A stretch of DNA of 64,000 bases from Tetracentron sinense. Taxonomy: Eukaryota > Streptophyta > Magnoliopsida > Trochodendrales > Trochodendraceae. A model generated the notes under the pieces. That model saw only the letters and a program-made list of their open reading frames with translations, ran no database searches and was not told the origin of the DNA. Positions 1-9,800 of the stretch are shown one piece after another. The position numbers and the translations under genes are program-made. The stretch lies in assembly GCA_015143295.1 (NCBI GenBank), contig CM026571.1, forward strand, positions 34,748,505 to 34,812,504, read 5' to 3'. How positions within the stretch are numbered: position 1 is the stretch's first letter; each line of letters begins with the position of its first letter.

Positions 1-1354
1 GTGAATGAAATAAAATACTTGTAAATCATGCATAGATTTAAACATGCAAGGGTTCTCCTAAGTGATCAATATAAAGCATAATTTGTCAAATAAAATAAGG
101 GATAATTTTATTTACTGCGTCTAAATTTTTAATACGCATCTATAATCAAATAAGTCTCACAGGGCCTTAGTTTTCACAACACATAATGATCTCAAACAAA
201 CTTATAATAATTTCATCAATTCTGAACATCATCCACTTCCTCCATTCTCATCATTCATACACCACAAAATCAATCCCATTCCCCTTGTTGATATAGAATA
301 AAAAAAAAATCATAAACAACATCTTTTTCAAATAATTATCACAAGGAAATCACCATCTAAAATGTTCTCTATTCATCATATATATATTATCCATCAGATA
401 ACCAAGATCTAAAATTTTCTAACATCGTCTATAGATTTTTCAAGGGAAAATCCTGATTTAGAACATTACAAAAATCATCATATATATTTTCCATAAAAAA
501 AAATCTGGGTATAAACATCTTAAAATCATCATATATAATTTTCCATGAGAAAATCTGAGTATAAACATCATAAAATCCTCATATATAATTTTCATCATAG
601 TTTAAAACAATAAAAACATATTTACTTATTGTCGTTCTTACTTTAGATCTATTTCTTCATCATATTTGTATCAATAATCCCTATATTGAGAGGAAGGAAG
701 TCGTATTTACCTCTCACGATCGCTTCCCTACGATCAAACGTTTGCGAATGGGATGGATCTAAGCCTTTTTGTACTTTTTCCTTGCAACACCTTTGATTTC
801 TCCTCTTGGATCTCTCCAAAACCCTTTTCTCTCACTCTCTTTAATGAGAACTCATAGGTTTTTCTTCTATTTTTTCTCTCTAATAAGTTTTAGAATGATG
901 AAATACCTAAAATCCATGAGTTAGGGTCTTTATATAGGCAATACCAGAGTTAGAAAGTGATAAGAACTGCTAAAACACTATTCATGGTTACTGTTCACGC
1001 GTTACTGTTCACGCGGTTACTGTTCATCGTATTTACAGTTTTGCCATTGCACTTTGAATAATTCCATAGAGCTCAATTCTTATCGGATTAACCTGAAATT
1101 TGAACCATAGCTACTTTAGGTCATATAGAATCTACATTAAAATTGTCATAAATTTTGGATTGCACAAAATGACCAAAATGCCCCTCTTATGATAAAGGAG
1201 ATTTCGTCTATTTTTCACTTGATTAATTTATAAAACACCCTCATGCTACTTTAATTGTTCCAATTTTAAACTTATATAATAAATTAATCGTGACAACCAA
1301 GAATATTAAAATAATTGATACGAATACCAAGAAATTAAATTTCGGGTCTCTACA
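1..1354 (-). repeat. 3' LTR of gypsy A (right part only; continues left of the window)
   Basis: This segment is nearly identical to 28161-29506. I count about 12 substitutions plus a few small indels over roughly 1.35 kb, close to 0.9 percent. On the plus strand it ends in TCTCTACA at 1354, so on the coding strand the LTR opens with TGTAGAGACC. A polypurine tract follows directly. The remaining ~970 bp, including the TGTCGCG end, lies outside the window. A minus-strand TATA-type sequence lies near 932-941, with GTTACTGTTCACGCG-type repeats just upstream of it (about 985-1030). Confidence 0.93.
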
Positions 1355-1372
1355 TCCTACCCCCCTTAAAAG
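1355..1372 (-). other. Polypurine tract of gypsy A
   Basis: The plus strand reads TCCTACCCCCCTTAAAAGG immediately after the LTR end, so the coding strand has an A/G-rich run ending in GGGGGGTAGGA against the 3' LTR. This is the expected site of second-strand priming and it fixes the element's orientation as minus. Confidence 0.85.
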
Positions 1373-1398
1373 GAATTTCGTCCTCGAAATTGTGTACC

Positions 1399-2820
1399 TT
1401 AGTTAAACAAGTAGGGATACTTCTCTCGAACTTCATCTTCTCTTTCCCAAGTGGTCTCTGCAACGGAGTGGTGTTCCCAGCGAAGGAGGACAAAACGAAT
1501 GATCTTTCTGCGTAGCACATGCTCTTTTTGATCCAAAATCTGAACAGGTTGTTCTACCATTGTCAAATCTTCTCGAATTTCCAAAGGCTCAAAATCTATA
1601 ATATGTGAAGGATCTGGAATGTACTTCCTCAACATAGAAACGTGGAAGACATTATGAACCGCTGCCATGTGAGGAGGCAGGTTAACCCTGTATGCCACTT
1701 CTCCTACTCTTCTGATAATTTCGAATGGTCCAACATACCTTGGACTTAACTTCCCTCTCTTACCAAACCTCATAATTCCTTTGGTAGGCGATATTTTAAC
1801 GAAGACAAAATCTCCAACTTGAAATTCCAAATCCCTTCTTCGGGTGTTTGCATAACTCTTCTGTCTACTCTGGGCAGTCTTCAATCTTTCTCTGATCAAG
1901 TTAACCCGGTCTGCCGTCTGTTCAATTAGCTCAGGACCCAGAAGTTTTCTCTCTCCCACTTCATCCCAATAAAGAGGAGATCTACAACTTCTACCATACA
2001 AGGCTTCGAAAGGTGCCATCTGAATACTTGCTTGATAACTGTTGTTATAAGCAAATTCAACTAAGGGTAAATGCTCATCCCAACTACCTTGAAAATCAAG
2101 CATACAAGACCGGAGCATATCCTCAATAATCTGATTCACTCTTTCTGTCTGACCATCAGTTTGAGGATGAAATGCCGTGCTGAAATCCAGGCGAGATCCC
2201 ATGGCTTGCTGGAAACTCCTCCAGAACCTTGATGTGAACCTTGTATCTCTGTCAGAAACGATACTGACAGGTACTCCATGTAAACGTACCACTTCCTTAA
2301 TATAAAGTTCCGCTAACTTGTTAGCATTATAAGTAGTCCGATAAGGAAGAAAGTGAGCTGACTTAGTAAGACGGTCCACCACTACCCAAATGGCATCAAA
2401 ATTCTTGGCTGTCTTTGGCAATCCCACAATAAAGTCCATAGATATGTTTTCCCACTTCCACTCAGGAATAGGGAGGGGTTGCAATAACCCTGCAGGTCTC
2501 TTATGTTCGGCTTTCACTTGTTGACAAACCAAACATTGAGATACATGAGTAGCCACATCTCTCTTCATATTCCTCCACCAATAATGCCTCTTGAGATTTT
2601 GGTACATCTTAATACCACCTGGATGAACTGTATACTTGGACCGATGTGCTTCATCTAAAATCTCTCGTCTCAAATCTTCATTATTTGGGACACATAACCT
2701 GCCTTTAAACGTTATAGCTCCTTCTCCATTAACTGAGAAATCCTCCTGACCATTTTCGAAAGACTTGGCTCGATAAGCTAATAATTCTTCATCAGACTCT
2801 TGCAATTCTATGATTCTGGT
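1399..2820 (-). CDS. Gypsy A integrase with C-terminal chromodomain (end of pol)
   Basis: An open stretch of about 470 codons forms the C-terminal part of the gypsy pol polyprotein, which inserts the cDNA into the genome. It has an N-terminal zinc-binding HHCC motif (H54, H61, C91, C94) and a DDE catalytic core with D124, D185 and E221, which is DDX35E spacing. A GPF/GPY-type region (PRYVGPFEI) follows. The last ~65 residues carry a chromodomain-like segment (FVLLRWEHHSVAETTWE). Order and chromodomain place it with plant chromoviruses; the Tekay clade is my best guess, from LTR length and gag type. The stretch itself is intact, but it is separated from the rest of pol by a TGA at 2821-2823, so the start shown is only the first codon after that stop. 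Confidence 0.9.
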   Translation of the reverse strand, partial: TRIIELQESDEELLAYRAKSFENGQEDFSVNGEGAITFKGRLCVPNNEDLRREILDEAHRSKYTVHPGGIKMYQNLKRHYWWRNMKRDVATHVSQCLVCQQVKAEHKRPAGLLQPLPIPEWKWENISMDFIVGLPKTAKNFDAIWVVVDRLTKSAHFLPYRTTYNANKLAELYIKEVVRLHGVPVSIVSDRDTRFTSRFWRSFQQAMGSRLDFSTAFHPQTDGQTERVNQIIEDMLRSCMLDFQGSWDEHLPLVEFAYNNSYQASIQMAPFEALYGRSCRSPLYWDEVGERKLLGPELIEQTADRVNLIRERLKTAQSRQKSYANTRRRDLEFQVGDFVFVKISPTKGIMRFGKRGKLSPRYVGPFEIIRRVGEVAYRVNLPPHMAAVHNVFHVSMLRKYIPDPSHIIDFEPLEIREDLTMVEQPVQILDQKEHVLRRKIIRFVLLRWEHHSVAETTWEREDEVREKYPYLFN

Positions 2821-4724
2821 TCACATATATGATCTGACTGCAAGATTAGCTACCAATGGTCCGCCTATACAAAGACTGAAACTTGTTTCATTGTTGGACA
2901 TATCTTCTAACAATTTCCAACCTTTGACCCTTAAATGTGCCAACAAACCAGAGGGCCTTCTGCTAAGTGCATCTGCTACCACATTAGCTTTCCCTGGATG
3001 ATATTGGATCGAACAATCATAATCTTTCAAAAATTCTACCCAACGGCGTTGTCTCAAGTTGAGCTCTTTCTAAGAGAACAAGTACTTGAGGCTCTTATGA
3101 TCTGTAAAAATTTCAAACTCTATTCCATACAAATAATGCTGTCAAATCTTTAGAGCAAAAACCACTGCTGCTAGCTCTAAATCATGAGTAGGGTAGTTCT
3201 TCTCATGGTTCTTCAATTGTCGGGATGCATAGGCAATGACTTTACCATGTTGCATGAGAATACATCCTAAACCAACATGCGAAGCATCACTGTAAACTAC
3301 AAATCCACCACTACCTGATGGAACAGTGAGGACTGGGGCTGTAGTAAGGCGCTTCTTCAATTCCAAGAAACTCTGCTCGCATTTATCATCCCATGTGAAC
3401 TTGGCATTTTTCTTGGTCAAGTGAGTAAGTAGTGCTGCCAGGCTAGAGAATCCCTCTACAAATCTTCTATAATATCCTGCGAGGCCTAGAAAATTCCTGA
3501 TTTCTGTAACACTCTTTGGCCTAACCCAATCTGCAACAGCTTCAATCTTCGCGGGGTCTACTGAAATCCCTTCTGATGATACGACATGGCCTAGAAATGC
3601 TACCTTCTCAAGCCAAAACTCACATTTACTCAATTTAGCATACAACTCATGCTTTCTCAAAGTCTCGAGGGTAACCCGAAGATGCTTCTCATGATCCTCC
3701 CGGGTGGGTGAGTATACAAGGATGTCGTCTACAAATACTATCACATGAAAATCCAAGACTGGTTTGAATACTCTATTCATCAAGTCCATAAATGCTGCCG
3801 GTGCATTAGTTAAACCAAAGGACATAACCAGAAACTCAAAGTGTCCATATCTTGTTCTGAAAGCTGATTTAGGGATATCCTCTGATCTAATCTTCAACTG
3901 ATGATACCCTGACCTCAGATCTATCTTAGAAAAGAATTTTGCTCCCTTTAATTGGTCGAACAGATCATCAATCCGTGGCAACGGATATTTGTTCTTTATG
4001 GTGACCTTGTTTAACTGCCGATAGTCGATGCACATCCTCATCGACCCATCCTTCTTCTTTACAAAAAGAACTGGTGCACCCCATGGTGACATACTTGGTC
4101 TAATAAAATCCTGTTTCAGTAATTCTTCAATTTGTACCTTCAACTCTTTTAGTTCTGCTGGGGCTATCCTATACGGTGCTCTAGAAATTGGTGCAGTGCC
4201 TGGAGCTAAGTCAATGACAAAATCAATCTCTTTATCTGGTGGTAACCCTGGTAACTCATCAGGAAAAACATCCATGAACTCACAGACTACAGGGATGACA
4301 GAACCATCTTTTCCTTCTGGATTGGAAAGACTTAAGGCCGCAAATCTAGCGATGTCTTTCTTCTTCAATCCTCTAAAATGGAAGGGAGTTCCATTAACTG
4401 GCTTGAACTTCACCATTTTCTTATAACAATCTACTTGCCCATGGTAAGCTGCAAGCCAATCCATTCCAAGAATGACATCAAAATCTTGGAAGTCTAGGAT
4501 GATCAGGTCTGCCAGTAGCTCATGTTGTCCCACAAGGATGACACAAGCCCGGTATACTTGGTTGGTGATTATTGATTTACCAATAGGAGTCAAGATGGAT
4601 AACTCCTTATCTAACTGGCTCGGTTCTGAAACAAATCCCTTCGCAAAACTAGGTGTAACAAACGAATGTGTTGATCCCGTATCAATCAATACATGTGCCA
4701 AACATTCATTAATCAACAGGGTGC
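2821..4724 (-). pseudogene. Gypsy A protease, reverse transcriptase and RNase H (three stops)
   Basis: Reading from 4724 leftwards, the frame starts with an aspartic protease ([12 protein letters not shown], active-site DTG). A linker and a complete reverse transcriptase follow: [11 protein letters not shown] finger motif, [10 protein letters not shown], and catalytic FVDD at residues 328-331 of the first open stretch. RNase H begins with YSDAS. The frame is broken by TGA at 3142-3144 (a conserved Trp position), TAG at 3070-3072 and TGA at 2821-2823, after which it runs on in the same frame into integrase. Each break fits one C-to-T or G-to-A change, as expected of methylated DNA. The catalytic residues remain, so decay is recent. 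It is upstream of the integrase in one polyprotein frame and downstream of a candidate intron. Confidence 0.93.
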
Positions 4725-4865
4725 CTGAGTTATTAAATAACTAAGTGTCAAATTCATGCATTATTCACATAATATAAGTAGCATATTTTATCCACACATC
4801 ATATTTATAAACATCACAATAATCATAGAAATATCATATTAAATATAAATATAACTTAAGTGTAC
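4725..4865 (-). other. Candidate spliceosomal intron between gag and pol of gypsy A
   Basis: Between the gag zinc-knuckle region and the protease lies a very AT-rich 141-bp stretch with several in-frame stops. On the minus strand it begins AAG|GTACAC and ends AACTCAG|GC. Removing exactly this GT...AG stretch joins codons GTG CAA G and GC ACC CTG into an open gag-pol frame (VVQ-G-TLLINE). Left in place, gag ends about eight codons into the stretch (stop near 4834). An AT-rich insertion that happens to have GT and AG ends is the alternative. Confidence 0.6.
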
Positions 4866-6046
4866 CTTGCACCACATCATCTGATGCCTGTGCATCCTGA
4901 TCTGATATTGCAAAGACCTTGCCCTGGGTCACCTGACGTGGCTGCTGCTGTGGGGGCTGCTGGGGTTTAGGAGCCTGAGGAGGCTTCTGCTGTGGTGCCT
5001 GCCTAGTAGGTGGCCTATTCCCCTGAGGTTGGACTTGCTGAGTGGCCTGCTGACTACGGTGAGGACAATCTTTAATCCGGTGTCCCAATTGACCACACTG
5101 GAAACATCCCCCTGTGAGTGCTCGACATTCACCAGCTGGATGTCTCTTCCCACAATGTACATACACATCAAACATAGGTGCAGAAGAAGTAGGCTACACA
5201 TACCGAGTGGCCTGAGAAGTAGTAGGGTGAGGCACAGTAGGTCCAAATGGAGGTGCAGGCCTCTGATAAGGAGTCGGCCTAGCTGTAGGTGGTTGGCCCG
5301 AAAATCTGGGCCTCTTATCCTGTGGTCCAACCCTGCTTGGCTGTCCCCTGCTGAATTTTTCTTTTTGATTCATCTCTCTCTTCTTCAAGAATTCCTCTGA
5401 ATTCTTTTCAGCCAACTGAGCCCTATCGTTCACTTCAGCGAAAGTCTCGAGTCGAAACATTGAGACTCGGTCTCGAATAAAATCTCTCAATCCTCTTTCA
5501 AATTTTCTTGCTTTCATTGCCTCTGTGGCAATCATATGAGGTGCAAACCTTGAAAGTTCTGAGAACTTGGCCTCATACTCGGCCACTGTCATCTTCCCCT
5601 GTTCAAGAGTGAGGAACTCTGCTTCCTTCTTTTCCCGGACAACCACTGGAAAATACTTCTTATAAAACACATCTAGAAATTCCCCCCATGTCCATGGTTG
5701 ACCTGCTCTAGTTAAATCTCTAGTCCTGGAAGCTGCTCTCCACCAATGTTCTGCTTCACCCTCCATTACAAAGGCTGCCCATGTCACTCTTTCAGTATCC
5801 GTGGGAGACAGAACTAAAAATATCTTCTCCAGCTGTAAGATCCATGCCTCTGCAGCTATTGGATCTGTGGTCCCATAGAATGACGGAGGCCTCAATCTCT
5901 GGAACGCCTCAATCCCCGCATGTGGCCTGGGTGGAGGGGGTACATGTGCCTCTGCTGGTCCAGGAGCAGTTGCAAAAGGTTGTCTGGCTGCGAGGAGTGC
6001 CATAGTCTCGACAATCGATCCTAGCACCTCAATCAAATCAGGCTGG
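4866..6046 (-). pseudogene. Gypsy A gag (capsid and zinc knuckle), interrupted by CACTA1
   Basis: This is the main part of gag, the structural protein that packages the element's RNA. From 6046 leftwards it has a retrotransposon-gag capsid domain (AEHWWRAA, FYKKYFPVVVREKKEAEF, MTVAEYEAKFSEL). A basic, proline-rich region follows, then zinc-knuckle nucleocapsid sequence CFQCGQLGHRIKDC (CX2CX4HX4C) and a Gln/Pro-rich tail. A TAG at 5194-5196 stops the frame between capsid and zinc knuckle; the same frame continues after it. The N-terminal ~25 codons lie 20.9 kb away at 26951-27027, separated by CACTA1. Confidence 0.9.
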
Positions 6047-6061
6047 TACCACTACAAAATT

Positions 6062-6530
6062 TCAGACTTTTAACGGCGTTTTTAAATCGCCGTGAAAACC
6101 CCCAAAAACGCCATTATAGTCAATAACGGCGTTTCAAACCAAACGCCGTTATTGCTTGCGTCGGGGAAGGCAAAGGCGGCATTTATTTTGACAGCACTTT
6201 AAAAACGCCATTATATGTCACTCTATGACGGCGTTTTGAGAAATGCCGTAATAGACTCACCTTTAACGGCGTTTTTAGAAATGCCGTAATAGACTCACCT
6301 TTCACGGCGTTTATATAAATGCCGTCATAGACTCACCTTTGACGGCGTTTATATAAATGCCGTTATAGACTTACCTTTTACGGCGTTTATATAAATGCCG
6401 TTACAGACCAAATCTTTGGCGGCATTTGTAGAAACGCCGTCATAGACGAAACATTTAACGGCGATTCATAAACGCCATTATAGTCACCAATATCAATTAT
6501 GGCATTTCCCAAATGCCGCGAATAGTCATG
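6062..6530. repeat. Left subterminal repeat array of CACTA1
   Basis: About ten diverged copies of a roughly 40-bp unit repeat here. Each carries a GGCGTTT half and an AAATGCCGT or AAACGCCGT half, so each can pair with itself, and most are followed by TATAGAC or AATAGACTCACC. Such arrays in CACTA elements are the binding sites of the TnpA protein that brings the ends together. Confidence 0.88.
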
Positions 6531-6830
6531 ACATAAAAAAAAATGAAAATATTTTTTTCAATTTTTTTTAAACCTGTTTTGTACCTGTCAATAATATAAA
6601 TATTTTTTTACCTGTTTTGTACCTGTCAACAATATAAATATTTCTTTTACCTGTGTTGTACCTGTCAACAATATTAAATAAGCAAAATCTTGTCCATAAT
6701 GACATTATATATAAAAAGAAATTTTCGACATGAAAATCAGTATAAAATAAATACATCCAATCACAGGTGCCCATCATAATGTAATAATACAATACACATG
6801 TCCATAAAAAAGTGTCAATAAATCGTAAGT
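6531..6830. other. AT-rich CACTA1 sequence with a short tandem repeat
   Basis: Three copies of a roughly 40-bp unit with ACCTGTTTTGTACCTGTC and ATATAAATATTT lie at about 6570-6675. I see no coding sequence. It lies between the subterminal array and the proposed last TnpA exon, so it is probably 3' untranslated sequence. Confidence 0.5.
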
Positions 6831-9800
6831 CTAACTATCTTCATCTTGCTGGTTCCCTCCTGCACCTCTAAAACTCGACAAGTGTGTGCTCCCTGCTCCC
6901 TCCTACAACACAATTAAATAAAATTATTTATTAGAATATTGAAATGATAAAATTTACAGATTTCATAATTAATATGCAAAAAAGATTCAATCACTAACAT
7001 GCATGCAAACATCAGTAACAGCACACCACACCAAATCTAAGCAATGTCACGCCATATTGAGGGCTTTACTTGAAAGCCATGAACCAAGCATAAAGCAGAA
7101 CTAGCATCTCAAAAGAAACAGGGCTAACTAACCGAAATCTCTTTAATTTTACTGACACAATAGAGGCGCACATCTCATCAAAAGAATACCCATACCATAG
7201 TTCCCAATAATAGTTCAAATCATGGGATGCATTATGCATTTCACCAGAAAATGAGGTTCTGAAGAGTATGGCAAGCCACATTGCGAGCTGTAGGTCACCA
7301 TGAGATAAAATCCAATACCCTTCTATTGTATGTAAGAAAGCATGGAAAGAACAATAATAATGCCATGCACTTATCCTGCATGGATGCTTAAATAATGTGA
7401 AGAACCCTTAATAAAACCATGATCTCTCAAAGAGTACTTTTCCTTAGTGAGTCCCAATAAACATTTTTCTTGTTCTTCTTTCAAACATGTAATAGGCATT
7501 AGCATAGATATGAAAAATCAAAGCAACACTGATGAACAAGTGATCGCATAGCTTTACTGTTTACATATGCAAATTATGACTTGAATTTTGAATTGAGTAC
7601 TCATTATCTTACTGTGAATTTATAAACTTCATAAACACTGAAGTGGGAAGCCAAGGATTTTGAACTGTAAATCTGAGTTTGATTCTGGGGTTATTAACGA
7701 AAGTTTTGACAAAAAATTATCCATTCAAGTAAAATTCAATCAACGCATCACAGATAGATGCTTGTCACATATGTGAAATCAATGTTCACTTATACTTTTA
7801 TAAGCAAAAGATGCAACCACACTAAGTAGAAATAGCAAAGCCAAAATACATTTCAAAAAAAAAAAGGTAAAGGCTTACCTCTTAGTAGATTTCTCACCTA
7901 GGAGAAAATCATATGTTGAACATCCAAAGCCGAGGAGGAAATTTGTTAAATTCTATCTTCCCTGAGGGCCTCCTCCATTGTTTGATGATGGCTGCTGATT
8001 TTATCTGTCTCTCTGGAAAGCAAAACTCATTTGGAACAGGCTTTGATGGATCACGTACCTTCATACAGTTGTTGTCTTCTCCCCTGATGCGATCTAGCGG
8101 CCTTTGCTTATGACTTTCTAGGCTCTTGTAAGGTTTAGGTTGGGCCACCCTTCCTTTCATTGTATTTTCTGTGTTTTTATAGGCCATTTACTAAGACCAA
8201 AACGCCAACCTTTGTTTTTACTAAAGGAATCTCTTTCTTGGAGTTCCCTTCATTTGGTGGGTCGGGTAAATGTGACTCCATTAGTAGGATCTCCTAGAGT
8301 GGCAGGTTGAGTGTCAGCAACGCTGAACTGTTGAGAGGCTCCCTTTGAACACTGCTCATTAATGTTTCTTGGAACCACTACTAATCTATAGCAAGGTACA
8401 CTCTTAATCAACTCTAATAAAATATAATTTTAGCATTAAATCATTTTTTTAAAATAAAAATGTTTGAATTCTTTATCGGAGTAGACCAATAGCTGCCTGC
8501 TGAAGTCCAATGAATTACAATAAGGAATACTATTCATCCACGAGATAGGATCACAACCAATTGCAATTGCAATTGTATATGTGGCACATATGGATTGAAC
8601 GATAGAAAGAAGCCGAAAATTCAAATTCTGTAATTTTTTTCTCTTTTCCAATCAACATGTGTCACATAATTAATTGAATTCAACGCAATTGGTTGTGATC
8701 CTATCTCCTCATTAGCTCTCAACAAAAGGCACTACATCACTGCTGCTGAGTTTCTGCTATTGCAAATTCAGCAACAACAACTGGCGCATTTCTTATTGGC
8801 ACCACGCATAGCTGATCCTTATTTGAGGAGAGCAGATGAGTTGTAGCACCTGTTGTAGTCTATTGGGCTATAGCAGGCAGACAATTGGTCCATAATTCTA
8901 CTCAAATAAAAAAGAATTAAAAGTAAAAAGGAATATTATAAAAAAAAATTAGAATAATGATTTGACATATTTATTAATTTTTCTTTGGAAAGACCAATAG
9001 GGTGCCGATTGTAACCCAAATGCCCAATGAGCCCAATGAGTTACAAGTTACAACAATGGCTGCTCATCGCCTCTCTTATTCTAGACATAACAATTCACTA
9101 ATTTAAAAATCAGTTCTCTAGGCGATGAGCAGATTTAGACCATGAAACAGATTTAGTCTAATTTAAAATTAATCTAAAAGCTAATTCAAAACTAGATTTT
9201 TCCTATGTTAAAACTCAATTAAAACTAACCCCCAAAATCTAGATTTAATCTAATCTAAAAAAAAAACTAAAATAAAGACAGACTTATTCTATTCTTAAAG
9301 TACGTTAAAGGTAATCTTAAAAATAAAACAAAAATCTTAACTAATCTCAGGTCAAGCAAAAAGGATTTAAGTTAAGTCCTAAAAACATATTCTACCTAAA
9401 GCTTAAAGATTGACTAAAGAACCATAGATTAATTGTTCTAATCTAATGCTATCTAATTAAACAAACATAGAAATTAACAGATTCTAAAACTACCTAGTGA
9501 TCTTAAACTAACAAGGCAAGAGAAATGAAAGAGGCTTACCCACTGTTGTTGTGGAAGAGGTGGGAAAGGAGGAGCTGCTGCTAGGCTACTAAAGCTCCTG
9601 GACGATCTGAGAAGAGAAGGGAGATGGTGAGCTGCGGCCGCTGATCTTGGGCGTGCTTCCTTGCTGGTGTAAGTAGTGGAGGCTGCTATTGATGGCTGCT
9701 GTTGGGCATGAAAACAAGGGTTCTGAGCTGCTGCTCTTAGGCCCGAACATGTGGCTTTGGACAAGTTATTTTGGGGCTGTTAGTGTGGTTTGATGGAGTG

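Noticed and set aside
9474..9764. Ala/Ser-rich open frame on the minus strand
   Set aside because: Low-complexity sequence from CTG/GCT-rich DNA in a transposon intron; no recognisable domain.
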